Assembly (NCBI GenBank): GCA_002494015.1
Contig: DLAR01000102.1
Span: 1 to 64,000, forward strand
Source of the DNA: Porphyromonadaceae bacterium UBA7042
Lineage (GTDB): Bacteria > Bacteroidota > Bacteroidia > Bacteroidales > Muribaculaceae
DNA: 64,000 nucleotides
Direction of reading: 5' to 3'
The notes beneath the pieces were generated by a model. It saw only the letters and a list, made by a program, of their open reading frames with translations. It was not told the origin of the DNA and made no database searches. Position 1 is the stretch's first letter. Every line of letters starts with the position of its first letter. Shown in pieces: positions 27,478 to 36,443 of this stretch. Position numbers and translations under genes: made by a program.

Positions 27478-28373
27478 AAAAGACAACATACATCCTAATC
27501 GCCCTTGTCATTGCCGGCGCGCTCGCGGTCATCGGAACCACGATATTCATCACATCGGGCGGCACGCCGATGAAGTCAGTCACGATTGGTCCGGATATGA
27601 CCACCAGACCGCTTGCGTCATTCAGCGCAATCCGCATCAATGTCAACCCCGAGTATGCACACAGGCATATCATTTCGTTTGACAGCAACCTGACATGCGA
27701 CATCGTCGGCTCCAAGTCAGCAACCTCCCCGTCAGTGACCATGAGTCCCGACTGGGAAAAATATCTGACATTCACGCTCGACAACGACACCCTGACAATC
27801 AATTTCGATTTCCACGGCGCCGAGCGCTACAATGTCAACGATGAAAATGACAACACGATCTATTACACCTATTTTGACCCGCAACCCATCAACGTGACCG
27901 TCCCGTCGGGCATGCTGAAATCGCTCCGCCTCAACCGGATTGTCGACACCACGATATCGGGCATCGACAGCGAGAGCCTTGAACTGGACAACTACAGAAT
28001 CGCGTTAGACAACTGCGACATCGACTCAGTCAAGGTTATCCCGTCATCCGGGACAAACAACAGCGGCAATTACGACGATTCGGTATATGTGGAAACATAC
28101 TGCGAACCCGGCCTTACGTCGTCGGACATAATCCTAAAAAAATGCCGCATAGGAACTCTTGACCTCGCCCTGTATCCACAGACCATTGACATTTATGGCT
28201 CCGAGGGTTCCAGAATAGACCTTTTGAGATGGACTGACACGTCCACTGAAAACTCCCAAATCGCATTTCTCGACAATCACTCTGCCGAAATAGGCAAAAT
28301 CGAATGGATTTCCCCTGCCGGTAACCGTTTCAGATTTGCGTCAAACGGCTCAATGACAATCACCCCTTTCTGA
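27474..28373 (+). CDS. Membrane-anchored or secreted beta-rich protein, unknown function
   Basis: A 299-residue protein with one N-terminal hydrophobic segment (YILIALVIAGALAVIGTTIF) that could be a signal or an anchor. The rest is hydrophilic and beta-rich, with repeated Asp/Ser/Asn strand-turn units such as GIDSESLELDNYRIALDNCD. This resembles the DUF2807-type beta-helix proteins often encoded by GntR-ABC operons in Bacteroidetes, but I cannot confirm the family. It is translationally coupled to the regulator gene by a 4-base overlap and ends the operon. Confidence 0.78.
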   Translation: MKKTTYILIALVIAGALAVIGTTIFITSGGTPMKSVTIGPDMTTRPLASFSAIRINVNPEYAHRHIISFDSNLTCDIVGSKSATSPSVTMSPDWEKYLTFTLDNDTLTINFDFHGAERYNVNDENDNTIYYTYFDPQPINVTVPSGMLKSLRLNRIVDTTISGIDSESLELDNYRIALDNCDIDSVKVIPSSGTNNSGNYDDSVYVETYCEPGLTSSDIILKKCRIGTLDLALYPQTIDIYGSEGSRIDLLRWTDTSTENSQIAFLDNHSAEIGKIEWISPAGNRFRFASNGSMTITPF

Positions 28374-28422
28374 GAGTTTCCATTTCAATAATAACAGAAT
28401 CAGCAACAGAATTCTGCAACAA

Positions 28423-28458
28423 AGGCCCCGCCCCCGACGCGAGTCGGAAGCGGGGCCT
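28423..28458. terminator. GC-rich hairpin, probable bidirectional terminator
   Basis: AGGCCCCGC (28423-28431) pairs with 28450-28458, and an inner stem CCGAC/GTCGG closes on GCGA. On the minus strand TTTGTTG follows, so it fits best as the end of the small minus-strand gene. Confidence 0.7.
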
Positions 28459-28479
28459 GTTGTTGGTCAGACTGTGTTG

Positions 28480-28638
28480 TCACATATCTTCGTTGCGGGG
28501 ATTGTTGTTGAGGATGCGGGTTTCCTGACGGGTGTCCTTGGTGCTGACTTTTTCATCGTCGGCAACATCGGTCTGCAGGCCGGGATACTTGTCGACATCC
28601 TCCCGATCGTCTACTTTTTTGACATCTTTTCTTTCCAT
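28480..28638 (-). CDS. Small highly charged protein, 52 residues
   Basis: ATG at 28638 opens 52 codons ending in TGA. The product is rich in Asp, Glu, Lys and Arg and has no hydrophobic segment, starting MERKDVKKVDDREDV and ending NNNPRNEDM. It is likely soluble and perhaps disordered. It is flanked by engB 65 bp upstream on the same strand and by a terminator hairpin just downstream. The coding-like composition and the placement of the hairpin support it. I do not recognise a family. Confidence 0.6.
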   Translation of the reverse strand: MERKDVKKVDDREDVDKYPGLQTDVADDEKVSTKDTRQETRILNNNPRNEDM

Positions 28639-28703
28639 AATCGTTATAAAACATTTTGATGAGTTATCTATTAATTTTACAACAACTATGGATTAAAGAT
28701 AGT

Positions 28704-29309
28704 TTATTCCTCTATCGGCAGACGGTTGAGCTGCTCGATATAGTCGAGAAGCTGTTCACGGCCACGGCCGTCTTCGCTTGAGGTCAGGAACACGGGGGGA
28801 AGTTCTTCCCATGTCTCAAGCAGCTTGTTGCAATATTGCCTGACATTCCGTTTGCCGGCCTCGGGACCGAGCTTGTCGAGCTTGGTGAACACAATCGAAA
28901 ATGGCACGCCGTTTTCTCCGAGCCAGTTGAAAAATTCAAGGTCGATTTTCATGGGAGCATGACGAGAGTCAATCAGTACAAACAGATTGGTCATCTGGGG
29001 ACGGCCGAGAATGTATCCCTCAATCATCGTCTGAAGGTCGTCGCGCTGCGATTTCCCGCGACGGGCATACCCATATCCGGGCAGATCGACTATATACCAC
29101 TCATCATTAATCAGAAAATGGTTGATAAGCAATGTCTTTCCCGGAGTCGCCGAGGTTTTGGCGAGTTTCTGCCGGCCGGTAAGCATGTTGATCAAGGATG
29201 ATTTACCGACATTGGAGCGGCCGATGAACGCATATTCATGGCGGTTGCCGTCGGGGCATTTGTTTACACTTGTATTGCTTATTTCAAAACGAGCGGAATT
29301 GACAATCAT
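28704..29309 (-). CDS. engB: Ribosome biogenesis GTP-binding protein EngB/YsxC
   Basis: A 201-residue TRAFAC GTPase needed for assembly of the large ribosomal subunit. G1 is [12 protein letters not shown]3 is DLPGYG, G4 is TKLDK and G5 lies near FLTSSEDG. The length and the N-terminal strand ([12 protein letters not shown]) are typical. It begins 17 bp after the stop of the acetyltransferase gene, so they are probably co-transcribed. Confidence 0.96.
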   Translation of the reverse strand: MIVNSARFEISNTSVNKCPDGNRHEYAFIGRSNVGKSSLINMLTGRQKLAKTSATPGKTLLINHFLINDEWYIVDLPGYGYARRGKSQRDDLQTMIEGYILGRPQMTNLFVLIDSRHAPMKIDLEFFNWLGENGVPFSIVFTKLDKLGPEAGKRNVRQYCNKLLETWEELPPVFLTSSEDGRGREQLLDYIEQLNRLPIEE

Positions 29310-29326
29310 AATTTTTAAATATTTGG

Positions 29327-30403
29327 TTAATCAAGCATAAGGCTCAACATTGGCCTTACAGCAGGGAAGTTAAAAATATCGCTGATGCGGGGCGACGAAA
29401 ACACCATCGAGGTGAAAACGTCGACAGGCACATCAAAATCGAGACGAGCGGGAACCGCGTCCATGCGCGTCACGCTGCCGTCGGCGACATGGAAAATGCC
29501 GCTGTCAGCATCGCCGAGCAACCCGTCGGTCACCCTCAGGGTGCAATTCAGCCGCGGATAGGCCCGGGCGATTGTTTCAAGACACTTCTCCACATTGACA
29601 ATGCGCCCCATGCCGCGCGGAATGAGCCGTCCGCCCATCGAGTCGTTGGGATGGCCGAAAAGCAGCACCGGCATATCGGAGTGACGGGCGCGCAACTGGC
29701 GCAAAGCGGCGGTGCGGGCATCGCGGCTGTCGCCCATCAGGTCAGTCACGAGCAAAGTGCCGTCCTTTACAACCGCCCATGCCATCGAGACGATGCGACG
29801 GCCGCAATCCTCGTCATCGACTGCCATGACGGCCATGTCTCCGCCATCTGACCTGAGGTCCTCGATTATATTGAAATAATCGCGCTCAGAGTGGAGAATG
29901 TAGCACTCGCGCTGATGCTGAAAACGATTGAACGCCTCGCGGCATTCGTCGCCAAGCACCTCGTCGATATAATGATACTCCCCCTCGACCGGAAACTGGT
30001 GAAAGGCGGTAAACCGCTGTTCCTTGACATAGAAGACCGTCTTGAAACCGAAAGCGGCATAATAGTAATAGAGAGCCTCACTGGCCGGAATAAGCGAGCA
30101 CATCATGTCGCCACGTCCCGCCGACTCGCGGAGGGCGTCAAGCATGAGACGGCCCATGTAACCCTTGCCGCGCTGCTTGCGCTTGGTGGCGGCTCCGGCA
30201 ATATAGCTTACTGGGACGCGGCCCCCGTGGAACGACATTTCAAACTGCCGCAGCATAAGCGCGCTGACCGGCTGTCCCTCATCGTTACACAGCAGCATTC
30301 CCTCGTCGTCGCTGTAGACGTTGTTGAAATACATCTCGACATACTCGGGAGAATCGCTGAAACTCTCGCGGTAGATGCGCTTTATCTCCTCTCTCTTATT
30401 CAT
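29327..30403 (-). CDS. GNAT family N-acetyltransferase, Eis-like
   Basis: A 358-residue protein. The N-terminal GNAT fold contains the acetyl-CoA loop [14 protein letters not shown] (Q/R-x-x-G-x-G/A) and AAFGFKTV in the C-terminal part of the domain. A second GNAT-like region and a C-terminal sterol-carrier-like part account for the length, as in Eis-type proteins. Eis of mycobacteria acetylates aminoglycosides, but the substrate here is unknown. I choose ATG 30403 ([15 protein letters not shown]); ATG 30421 would add six residues. Confidence 0.82.
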   Translation of the reverse strand: MNKREEIKRIYRESFSDSPEYVEMYFNNVYSDDEGMLLCNDEGQPVSALMLRQFEMSFHGGRVPVSYIAGAATKRKQRGKGYMGRLMLDALRESAGRGDMMCSLIPASEALYYYYAAFGFKTVFYVKEQRFTAFHQFPVEGEYHYIDEVLGDECREAFNRFQHQRECYILHSERDYFNIIEDLRSDGGDMAVMAVDDEDCGRRIVSMAWAVVKDGTLLVTDLMGDSRDARTAALRQLRARHSDMPVLLFGHPNDSMGGRLIPRGMGRIVNVEKCLETIARAYPRLNCTLRVTDGLLGDADSGIFHVADGSVTRMDAVPARLDFDVPVDVFTSMVFSSPRISDIFNFPAVRPMLSLMLD

Positions 30404-30460
30404 AGTTAAAAACATTGACAATCTTTAATACTAAACGTCAGAATCAGAGAGTGGTTCGAT

Positions 30461-30547
30461 TTCAATTGAGAATTGAGAATTGAAAATTGACAATTGCGGG
30501 TCTGCAATTCTCAATTCTCAATTCTCAATTCTCAATTTTTCAATTCT
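30461..30547. repeat. AT-rich short-unit repeat with inverted halves (ATTGAGAA / TTCTCAAT)
   Basis: The left half repeats AATTGAGA units and the right half repeats AATTCTCA units, so the two halves can fold on each other around GCGGGTCTGC. The core AATTGACAATT lies at 30485-30495. A related core, AATTGTCAATT, lies at 54710-54720. The stop codon of the DUF4301 gene (30540-30542) is inside the element. Confidence 0.75.
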
Positions 30548-32060
30548 GATGCGCCGGGCGCAGGAGGTCGTTGACAGTCTTGACCGGGTTGAAGGTGGAA
30601 ACGGGCACTTCGACAAAGACGGTGTTCCAGTCGCTCATCGCGCCGTTCCACAAGCCGGGAAGTTCGAGCGCGCGCAGTTCCTTGCCGTGGCTCGACTTGG
30701 ACGAAATAAATCCGGTAGCGGGATCGACATACTGAGGCAGGTTGAACTTCTTGCCGTGAATATCCTTGATGTAGCACACAAGGTCAACAGGGTTGAAGTG
30801 GGTCGCGCTCGCCATCATCTCGCGGTAGTCCTCGCGCGAGGTATCGACCTGATGACTTTCAAGAATCTGGGGCGACGCGGTGCCGTCGGGGTTATAGGCA
30901 AGGAACGGGCCGCCGCCGGGTTCACCCTCGTTGCGCACCATGCCGCAGACACGGAGCGGACGCTGGAGCTTGCGACGGATGTAATCGACAACAGCGTCAT
31001 CGTCAAGCGATTCGGCACCGGCATGGGTGATGTTGAGCGTGTCGGTCATGAACGCGAGCATCTCCTTGATAGTGTCGGGAGTAAAGTTTTTTTGGTCAAG
31101 CGCAATAAGGTACTGCTCGATTTTGTCGTGCACTTCCAAGAGGAGGCCGGCGATAACCTTCTTGTAACGTATTGTGTCGCCACGGCGTGAGTCGGGCACT
31201 ACGTTGTCAATATTCTTGATGAAGACGACTGCCGAGTCGATGTCGTTGAGGTTTTCGATGAGCGCGCCGTGACCGCCGGGGCGGAACAAGGGATGGCCGT
31301 CCTCGATGAAGGGGGTATTGTCGGGATTGACGGCGATAGTGTCGGTCGAGGGTTTCTGCTCGCTCATGGAGATATTGAACTTCACACCTGTGCGGGCCTC
31401 GGTAGCGGGAACAACCTCGCTGAGCTTTTCCTCGAAAAGCCGGCGGTGATTGGTCGAGACAGTGAAATGAAGATTGACGACCCCCTTGCTGTTGGCAGCC
31501 GACTGCGCGCCCTCGGTCAGATGCTCCTCGACAGGCGTGCGCGAGCCGTCGGCATAGGAATGGAATTTGAGCAACCCCTTGGGAAGACCGCCGTAATTCA
31601 TCCCTTCGGGCTTAACGATTGCAGCAATCACGTCGCGGTTGCGCCCCTCTTTGAGCAGCTCGTCAAGAGACTTGCCATAGAGTTTCTCGACGGCGGCACG
31701 AAGTTCGGGAAGGAAAGGCAGCTCGTCGATTTTTTCAATCAGGACAGCCACGGGAGAGCCGGGTTTAAGCTCGTCGGTACCCCCGTCGACATATTCAAAG
31801 AGGGCCTTGAACATGCGCGATGCCGCCCCCGACGCGGGGACAAACTTTGTAACCTCGCCGCCGTGGTCGAGATATTGCTGCCAGCGGCCGATAGCGGCCT
31901 CCTCCTCGGCAGGAGTCAGGCTCATGATACCGGCACCCACGCGGGCGGCATCCTTGATTGTCAGATATGGGAAACCCGTCACAAATCGCTGCAACTGTTC
32001 TTCAACTTGCCCGGGAGTCATCCCTTTGGCCTTGATGTATTCAAGATTTTCAGGTGTCAT
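30540..32060 (-). CDS. DUF4301 family protein
   Basis: A 506-residue cytoplasmic protein matching the DUF4301 family, which is found widely in Bacteroidetes. The N-terminal third contains KFVPASGAASRMFKALFEY, which looks like a nucleotide- or sugar-phosphate-binding segment; ADGSRTPVEEHLTEGAQ, MSEQKPSTDTIAVNP and PLFRPGGHGALIENLND follow. These resemble nucleotidyltransferase-type motifs, so an enzymatic role in sugar nucleotide metabolism has been suggested by such features, but no reaction is established to my knowledge. It has no signal peptide. The last codons and the stop fall inside the AT-rich repeat. Confidence 0.85.
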   Translation of the reverse strand: MTPENLEYIKAKGMTPGQVEEQLQRFVTGFPYLTIKDAARVGAGIMSLTPAEEEAAIGRWQQYLDHGGEVTKFVPASGAASRMFKALFEYVDGGTDELKPGSPVAVLIEKIDELPFLPELRAAVEKLYGKSLDELLKEGRNRDVIAAIVKPEGMNYGGLPKGLLKFHSYADGSRTPVEEHLTEGAQSAANSKGVVNLHFTVSTNHRRLFEEKLSEVVPATEARTGVKFNISMSEQKPSTDTIAVNPDNTPFIEDGHPLFRPGGHGALIENLNDIDSAVVFIKNIDNVVPDSRRGDTIRYKKVIAGLLLEVHDKIEQYLIALDQKNFTPDTIKEMLAFMTDTLNITHAGAESLDDDAVVDYIRRKLQRPLRVCGMVRNEGEPGGGPFLAYNPDGTASPQILESHQVDTSREDYREMMASATHFNPVDLVCYIKDIHGKKFNLPQYVDPATGFISSKSSHGKELRALELPGLWNGAMSDWNTVFVEVPVSTFNPVKTVNDLLRPAHQN

Positions 32061-32111
32061 ATTAATTGTTAGTTAGTCGTTAGTTCAGAAATTCGGTAGT
32101 ATATCGTCGAT

Positions 32112-34157
32112 TTATCGGTTCATGCGTTTTAAAAGATTATAGGAGGGCACTATGCCGAGCTCGCCTGCCTTGCTGAGGTCGGCGACACCCGCATCCTTGT
32201 TTCCGAGACGCAGGTAGGAATACCCCCGGTTATAGTAAGCCTCCCCGAGGTCGGGACGCAGTTGGAGCGCCTTGGTAAACGCGCTGATTGCCCCGGTGTA
32301 ATCCTGAAGCTCGGCCAAGGCGACACCTTTGTTATAATAGGCCACAGCCATTTCGGGTGAGAGCTTTATAACCATGTCCAAGTCATCGAGCACGCCCTGC
32401 ATGTCGCCGCGCAGGCTGCGCATGTTCTTGGCCTGTTCGGGAACCTGATTGTCACCGTCGGCCGAGGAGGGATTCCCACGGTCGCAATAGCGGGCATAGG
32501 ACCTCACGAGGTAGGCGACCGTGAAGTCGGGGGTCAGGGCGATTGCCCGGTTCAGGTCGTCGATAGCTGCGGGATAATTGCGGGTGGTCATGAAATCCAT
32601 AGCGCGCCCGAAGTAGTCGATGGCACGAGGCGTGTGGGTAGCGAGATAGGAATTATAATACTCGATCGACGAAAAATGGGACTGTATCGCGTCTTCGTCG
32701 CTCATTGACGGCTCGTGGTTGGTGACCTGCAACAGGTAACGCAGCATGCGGGTATAGTTAAGGTCATCGACCTCGCGGATATAGTCGCCGCTCTGTTTCA
32801 GCTCGGTGGGAGATGTATAGTAGGTGACCACAAACATAGGCTCAATCTCTACCGTGACATTGCGGTTCTGAACCTTGCCGCGAATGTTCTTGTTGTTGAA
32901 CACGCGGTCATCGCGGGTGTTGTCGTCAATCGTTGTGAGCGAGGTGAAACGCCTCTTTACCTGTTCCTGTGTCTCGCTGTTCTCGGCTGTCAGCTCGGGA
33001 AACAACCCCTTGTCGGCATCGCCGTCCTCTGAAGCGTCCGATTTTTTCACGCGGGTCTGGGCCAGTTCCATCGAGCGGTCATAGTCGCGCTTGGCCGACG
33101 CAGTCTCGCCCCCGTGGCGGCGCTTGAGGTCGTAACGCAGAAAATAGGCGGCGGCAAAGTCGGGGAATGCCTCGATTACCTTGTCAAGGTCAGCGACAGC
33201 TTGGTCAAACTCGCCGATTTCGCCATAAAGCATCGCGCGGTTGTAAAGTGCCTTGTAGTCATCGGGTGAGAGGGAAAGAACCTGTGAAAAATCGTCGATA
33301 GCCTTGTTGGTGTCATGAACCTCGGCCCGCAGCATTCCACGGTTGAAAAGGGCGGCGGTATTCGTCGGATCCAGTTGGAGCGCGTAGTCAAAGTCGGCCA
33401 TCGCGCCGAAATAATCGTCGAGCAGATACTTGACGTATGCGCGGTTTATAAAGAACCCGGGATACTGCGGTTCGAGCTTGATGGCCTCGTTCATGTCATC
33501 CAGCGCAGCCTGATAATCCTTTGTGCTGTTGATGTTTATATCGGCGCGGATTATATATCCGTTGATTGCGTTACGGTTGATTTCAAGTGCCTTGTTTATG
33601 TCGGCAAGCGCGCCGACGGTATCGGTCCTTTCAAGGCGCAGGCGGGCGCGGCCGACATATCCGCCCTCGAATCCGGGATAGGATTTCAACAACGCCTCAT
33701 AGGTTGCCGACGCACCGTCGAGGTCGCCCACATCCTGCTGGGCCAATGCCTTGTTATACATCAGTCCGCGACTCTCGGGAAGCTGCTCGAGAGCGTGGTC
33801 ATAGTCCTCGATGGCCTCCTTGGTGAGACCCATGTTCTGACGAGCCACCCCGCGCACCTCGTAGGCATCGGTGATGAACGGGTTGCGCTCGATCGCCATA
33901 GTCGCGTCTTCCTCGGCTCCTCGGTAATCTTCAAGATTGAGCTTGGCGATAGCGCGGTAAAAATATGGCTGCGCGAGATATGGTTTGACGCTGATTACCT
34001 GATTGAAATACTGGATGGATAGAACATAGTCCTCAAAATAGAGGGTGTTGCGCCCGATGCGCATCACCTGATCCGTATTAATCTGCCCCCGGGCATGAAA
34101 TCCGGGCGACAACAGCATCAGTAAGGTGAAAAATATATAGTATATACGTCGATTCAT
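32112..34157 (-). CDS. Secreted tetratricopeptide-repeat protein
   Basis: A 681-residue TPR protein beginning at ATG 34157 with signal peptide MNRRIYYIFFTLLMLLSPG. At least ten TPR units fill most of the chain, each with the A-x-x-D/N-x-x-x-A and P pattern (for example AIEDYDHALEQLPESRGLMY and AISAFTKALQLRPDLGEAYY). A middle stretch of about residues 360-480 breaks the pattern with a charged linker and a beta-rich part. It is presumably a periplasmic scaffold for protein contacts. The frame is open to 34190, but the extra codons cross the promoter box. Confidence 0.88.
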   Translation of the reverse strand: MNRRIYYIFFTLLMLLSPGFHARGQINTDQVMRIGRNTLYFEDYVLSIQYFNQVISVKPYLAQPYFYRAIAKLNLEDYRGAEEDATMAIERNPFITDAYEVRGVARQNMGLTKEAIEDYDHALEQLPESRGLMYNKALAQQDVGDLDGASATYEALLKSYPGFEGGYVGRARLRLERTDTVGALADINKALEINRNAINGYIIRADININSTKDYQAALDDMNEAIKLEPQYPGFFINRAYVKYLLDDYFGAMADFDYALQLDPTNTAALFNRGMLRAEVHDTNKAIDDFSQVLSLSPDDYKALYNRAMLYGEIGEFDQAVADLDKVIEAFPDFAAAYFLRYDLKRRHGGETASAKRDYDRSMELAQTRVKKSDASEDGDADKGLFPELTAENSETQEQVKRRFTSLTTIDDNTRDDRVFNNKNIRGKVQNRNVTVEIEPMFVVTYYTSPTELKQSGDYIREVDDLNYTRMLRYLLQVTNHEPSMSDEDAIQSHFSSIEYYNSYLATHTPRAIDYFGRAMDFMTTRNYPAAIDDLNRAIALTPDFTVAYLVRSYARYCDRGNPSSADGDNQVPEQAKNMRSLRGDMQGVLDDLDMVIKLSPEMAVAYYNKGVALAELQDYTGAISAFTKALQLRPDLGEAYYNRGYSYLRLGNKDAGVADLSKAGELGIVPSYNLLKRMNR

Positions 34158-34177
34158 TATAATATCAATATAATCGA

Positions 34178-34185
34178 CAAATATA
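34178..34185 (-). promoter_or_regulatory. TAnnTTTG promoter box for the TPR gene
   Basis: Minus strand TATATTTG, 20 bases before ATG 34157. It separates the TPR gene from the upstream mlaD-like gene. Confidence 0.55.
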
Positions 34186-34265
34186 CGCATAAATTGCCAC
34201 TTGCGGCAAAAATTTACTAAAATTTAAGAAACCGAGGCCCGAATCTTCACATATCAAGAAATTGT

Positions 34266-35189
34266 TTAAAACACCTTGATTGCGGGGATATACCGTTTGG
34301 GCTGCCGTTTCAGGTCGATAAGGATGCTGTCGAGATGGGCTGCGGTGTTGTTGAGGTTGTTGTAGAGGGCCGCGTCGTTGAGCAGCATGCCCAGTGACGA
34401 ATTGGTCGAATTGAGCTGAGCAGTCGCGAGGTCGAGGTTGGCGGTAATCTCGTTGAGGTTGCGGAGGGTCGAGTCAATCGGGGCCGATTTGAGGTCCTCG
34501 GACAGCACGGCGAGCGCCGCTGAAATCTGTTTCAGATTGGCCGACATCTCGCTGACATTGGCCATCGAGGTATTGACATTCCCGACAATGGCAGGGACGG
34601 CCCCCATCGCCTTGTCGAGCCGGGCGGTCGAGGATTCAAGGTTGGCCATGATGTTGTCAAGACGGCTTATTGATGACATCAGGGCCGGATTGGCGGCAAT
34701 ATTGTTGGCGGCAATCAGCAACGAGTCGATGCGCGGGGCAATCTGCATGATTGTCGGCATCAGCTCGCCCGAGACAGCGTCCATCAGGCCGGCTTGGTTC
34801 TCCCCTATCAGTTTGTCGCCCACGGCATGCGTTTCACCCGCGGCTGCCATTTTCAATTCGATAGTCGCGGTGCCCAGCATGTCGGTCACGATGACGGCCT
34901 TGGTCCCGACAGGTACTTTCAGGTTCTTGTCAAGGCTGAGTTCAACGCTGATGTGCCCGGGATTGTTATATTCATACTGTATCTCCCTGACGACACCCAC
35001 CTTGAAACCGTTGACGGTCACAGGGGCCGACTGGGCGAGTCCGGCGACATTGGTATAGGACACATAATAGTAGTTGGCGGCCTTGAACACGTTGATTCCC
35101 TTCAGATAGTCGATTCCGAAAAACAGGACAAGGAGCGACACGATGACTGTCAGGCCGATAATAGTTTCTTTGGTAAAAATCTTTTTCAT
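34266..35189 (-). CDS. MCE/MlaD family lipid-transport protein
   Basis: A 307-residue protein with one N-terminal membrane anchor (IIGLTVIVSLLVLFFGIDYL). An MCE domain occupies about residues 38-115, including VTVNGFKVGVVREI. A long helical stretch (about 150-300) is rich in Asn, Ala and Leu and may form a coiled tube. MlaD-type proteins form the periplasmic ring of ABC systems that move phospholipids between the membranes. No MlaE or MlaF gene lies within the window. It follows the amidase gene by 16 bp. Confidence 0.9.
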   Translation of the reverse strand: MKKIFTKETIIGLTVIVSLLVLFFGIDYLKGINVFKAANYYYVSYTNVAGLAQSAPVTVNGFKVGVVREIQYEYNNPGHISVELSLDKNLKVPVGTKAVIVTDMLGTATIELKMAAAGETHAVGDKLIGENQAGLMDAVSGELMPTIMQIAPRIDSLLIAANNIAANPALMSSISRLDNIMANLESSTARLDKAMGAVPAIVGNVNTSMANVSEMSANLKQISAALAVLSEDLKSAPIDSTLRNLNEITANLDLATAQLNSTNSSLGMLLNDAALYNNLNNTAAHLDSILIDLKRQPKRYIPAIKVF

Positions 35190-35205
35190 CTTCTTTTATG
35201 CTGAA

Positions 35206-36324
35206 TTACTTGATGCGCTTCCCGTCACGCGTCTTGATAATAAACGCTTGAGGAAACGACTTTTTCACCTTTTTCAATATTTTTTGCGCCTCGGCCATCG
35301 AGGTGGTCGAGCCGTGGGTGTACTTGACGAGGCCGCCGTCGCGGTAACTTTCGACCGGCGAGAGACCTTTCAGCCGCTTGTCACCCCGGCGCAGCTCTGA
35401 ATCGGATGTCAGGAACTGCACCTTGTAGACAATCTTCCCCTGCGCGGCAGCCGGCGCGGAAGTCTCTGCCTCCGCATCCTCGTTGTCTCCCGCGTCATTT
35501 GCCACGACCGGCGACTGGGCGGCTATTGTTGTCTTGCCGTTGCTGCCGCGGTATTTCTTGATGCCGTTGAAAATCGAGCGCGCGAGTTTGTCCTGCCCCG
35601 ATGCCGAGGACATGAATTTTTCCTGTGTGGGATTGCAGATGAAATCCAGCTCGACAAGTATGGCGGGCATACCGGTCTTTACAAGCACCCAAAACGGGGC
35701 CTGTTTAACGCCGAGGTTGCGACGGCCTGCCGTGGCGACAAACTCGTTCTGTACCGCCTGTGCAAGGTTTATGCTCTGGTCGAGGTTGTTGTGCTGCATC
35801 ATCTCAAACATTATATAGCTCTCGGCCGACGAGGGGTCAAATCCCTGATAGGTCGTCGAGTAATCCGATTCGAGCTTCATAACCCCGTTTTCGCGCATGG
35901 CCACTTCGAGATTGGCGTTGCTGCGGCTCAGACCGAGGGTATAGACAGCCGCGCCGTTGATTGTCTTGCGCTTTGGCGACTTCTTGTCGATCGAGTTGGC
36001 ATGGATGGAGATAAACAGGTCGGCCTTGGCCTTGTTGGCGATGTCGCAACGCCCCTGAAGGGTGACAAACCGGTCGTCGTCACGGGTCATGACCACCTTT
36101 ACATCCTTCATCTCCTTGTTCAGCAGTTTGCGCAGTTTCAACCCGACGGCGAGATTGACTGTTTTTTCATTGGTTTTGTCACCGAGCGCGCCGGCATCCT
36201 TCCCTCCGTGACCGGGGTCAATCACGACCACAAAGTCACGGGCCTGAACAGTCGGCACAGTCATGGCGACCATGAAGACAGCAACCGTGACAAGACGCAA
36301 TATGTAGGTTCGCAAAGTGTCCAT
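35206..36324 (-). CDS. N-acetylmuramoyl-L-alanine amidase with SPOR-like domain
   Basis: A 372-residue exported peptidoglycan amidase that cuts the bond between MurNAc and the peptide stem, mainly at division sites. A signal peptide (ends near VQA, residue 28) precedes the Amidase_3 domain. Zinc-site residues are seen in VVIDPGHGGKDAGAL (His), the NEKTVNLAV segment and SIHANS (His). The catalytic Glu is in AILVELDFICN. A Glu/Ala-rich linker leads to a C-terminal domain of about 70 residues (YKVQFLTSDSELRRG) of the SPOR type, which binds denuded glycan strands at the septum. It heads the minus-strand pair with the MCE gene. Confidence 0.92.
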   Translation of the reverse strand: MDTLRTYILRLVTVAVFMVAMTVPTVQARDFVVVIDPGHGGKDAGALGDKTNEKTVNLAVGLKLRKLLNKEMKDVKVVMTRDDDRFVTLQGRCDIANKAKADLFISIHANSIDKKSPKRKTINGAAVYTLGLSRSNANLEVAMRENGVMKLESDYSTTYQGFDPSSAESYIMFEMMQHNNLDQSINLAQAVQNEFVATAGRRNLGVKQAPFWVLVKTGMPAILVELDFICNPTQEKFMSSASGQDKLARSIFNGIKKYRGSNGKTTIAAQSPVVANDAGDNEDAEAETSAPAAAQGKIVYKVQFLTSDSELRRGDKRLKGLSPVESYRDGGLVKYTHGSTTSMAEAQKILKKVKKSFPQAFIIKTRDGKRIK

Positions 36325-36341
36325 AACCTCAAATTATCACG

Positions 36342-36349
36342 CAAAGGTA
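36342..36349 (-). promoter_or_regulatory. TAnnTTTG promoter box for the amidase-MCE genes
   Basis: Minus strand TACCTTTG, 17 bases before ATG 36324. Confidence 0.6.
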
Positions 36350-36413
36350 GTAAAAGATGACCTAATTTGGGACAGTTTCACTATATTTTTATTCCCAATT
36401 GCGAAATTATGTC

Positions 36414-36421
36414 TAATTTTG
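36414..36421 (+). promoter_or_regulatory. TAnnTTTG promoter box for the gldB-like gene
   Basis: TAATTTTG, 22 bases before ATG 36444. It is divergent from the amidase promoter. Confidence 0.6.
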
Positions 36422-36443
36422 GCCAATGAAGTGAGATTGAAAA

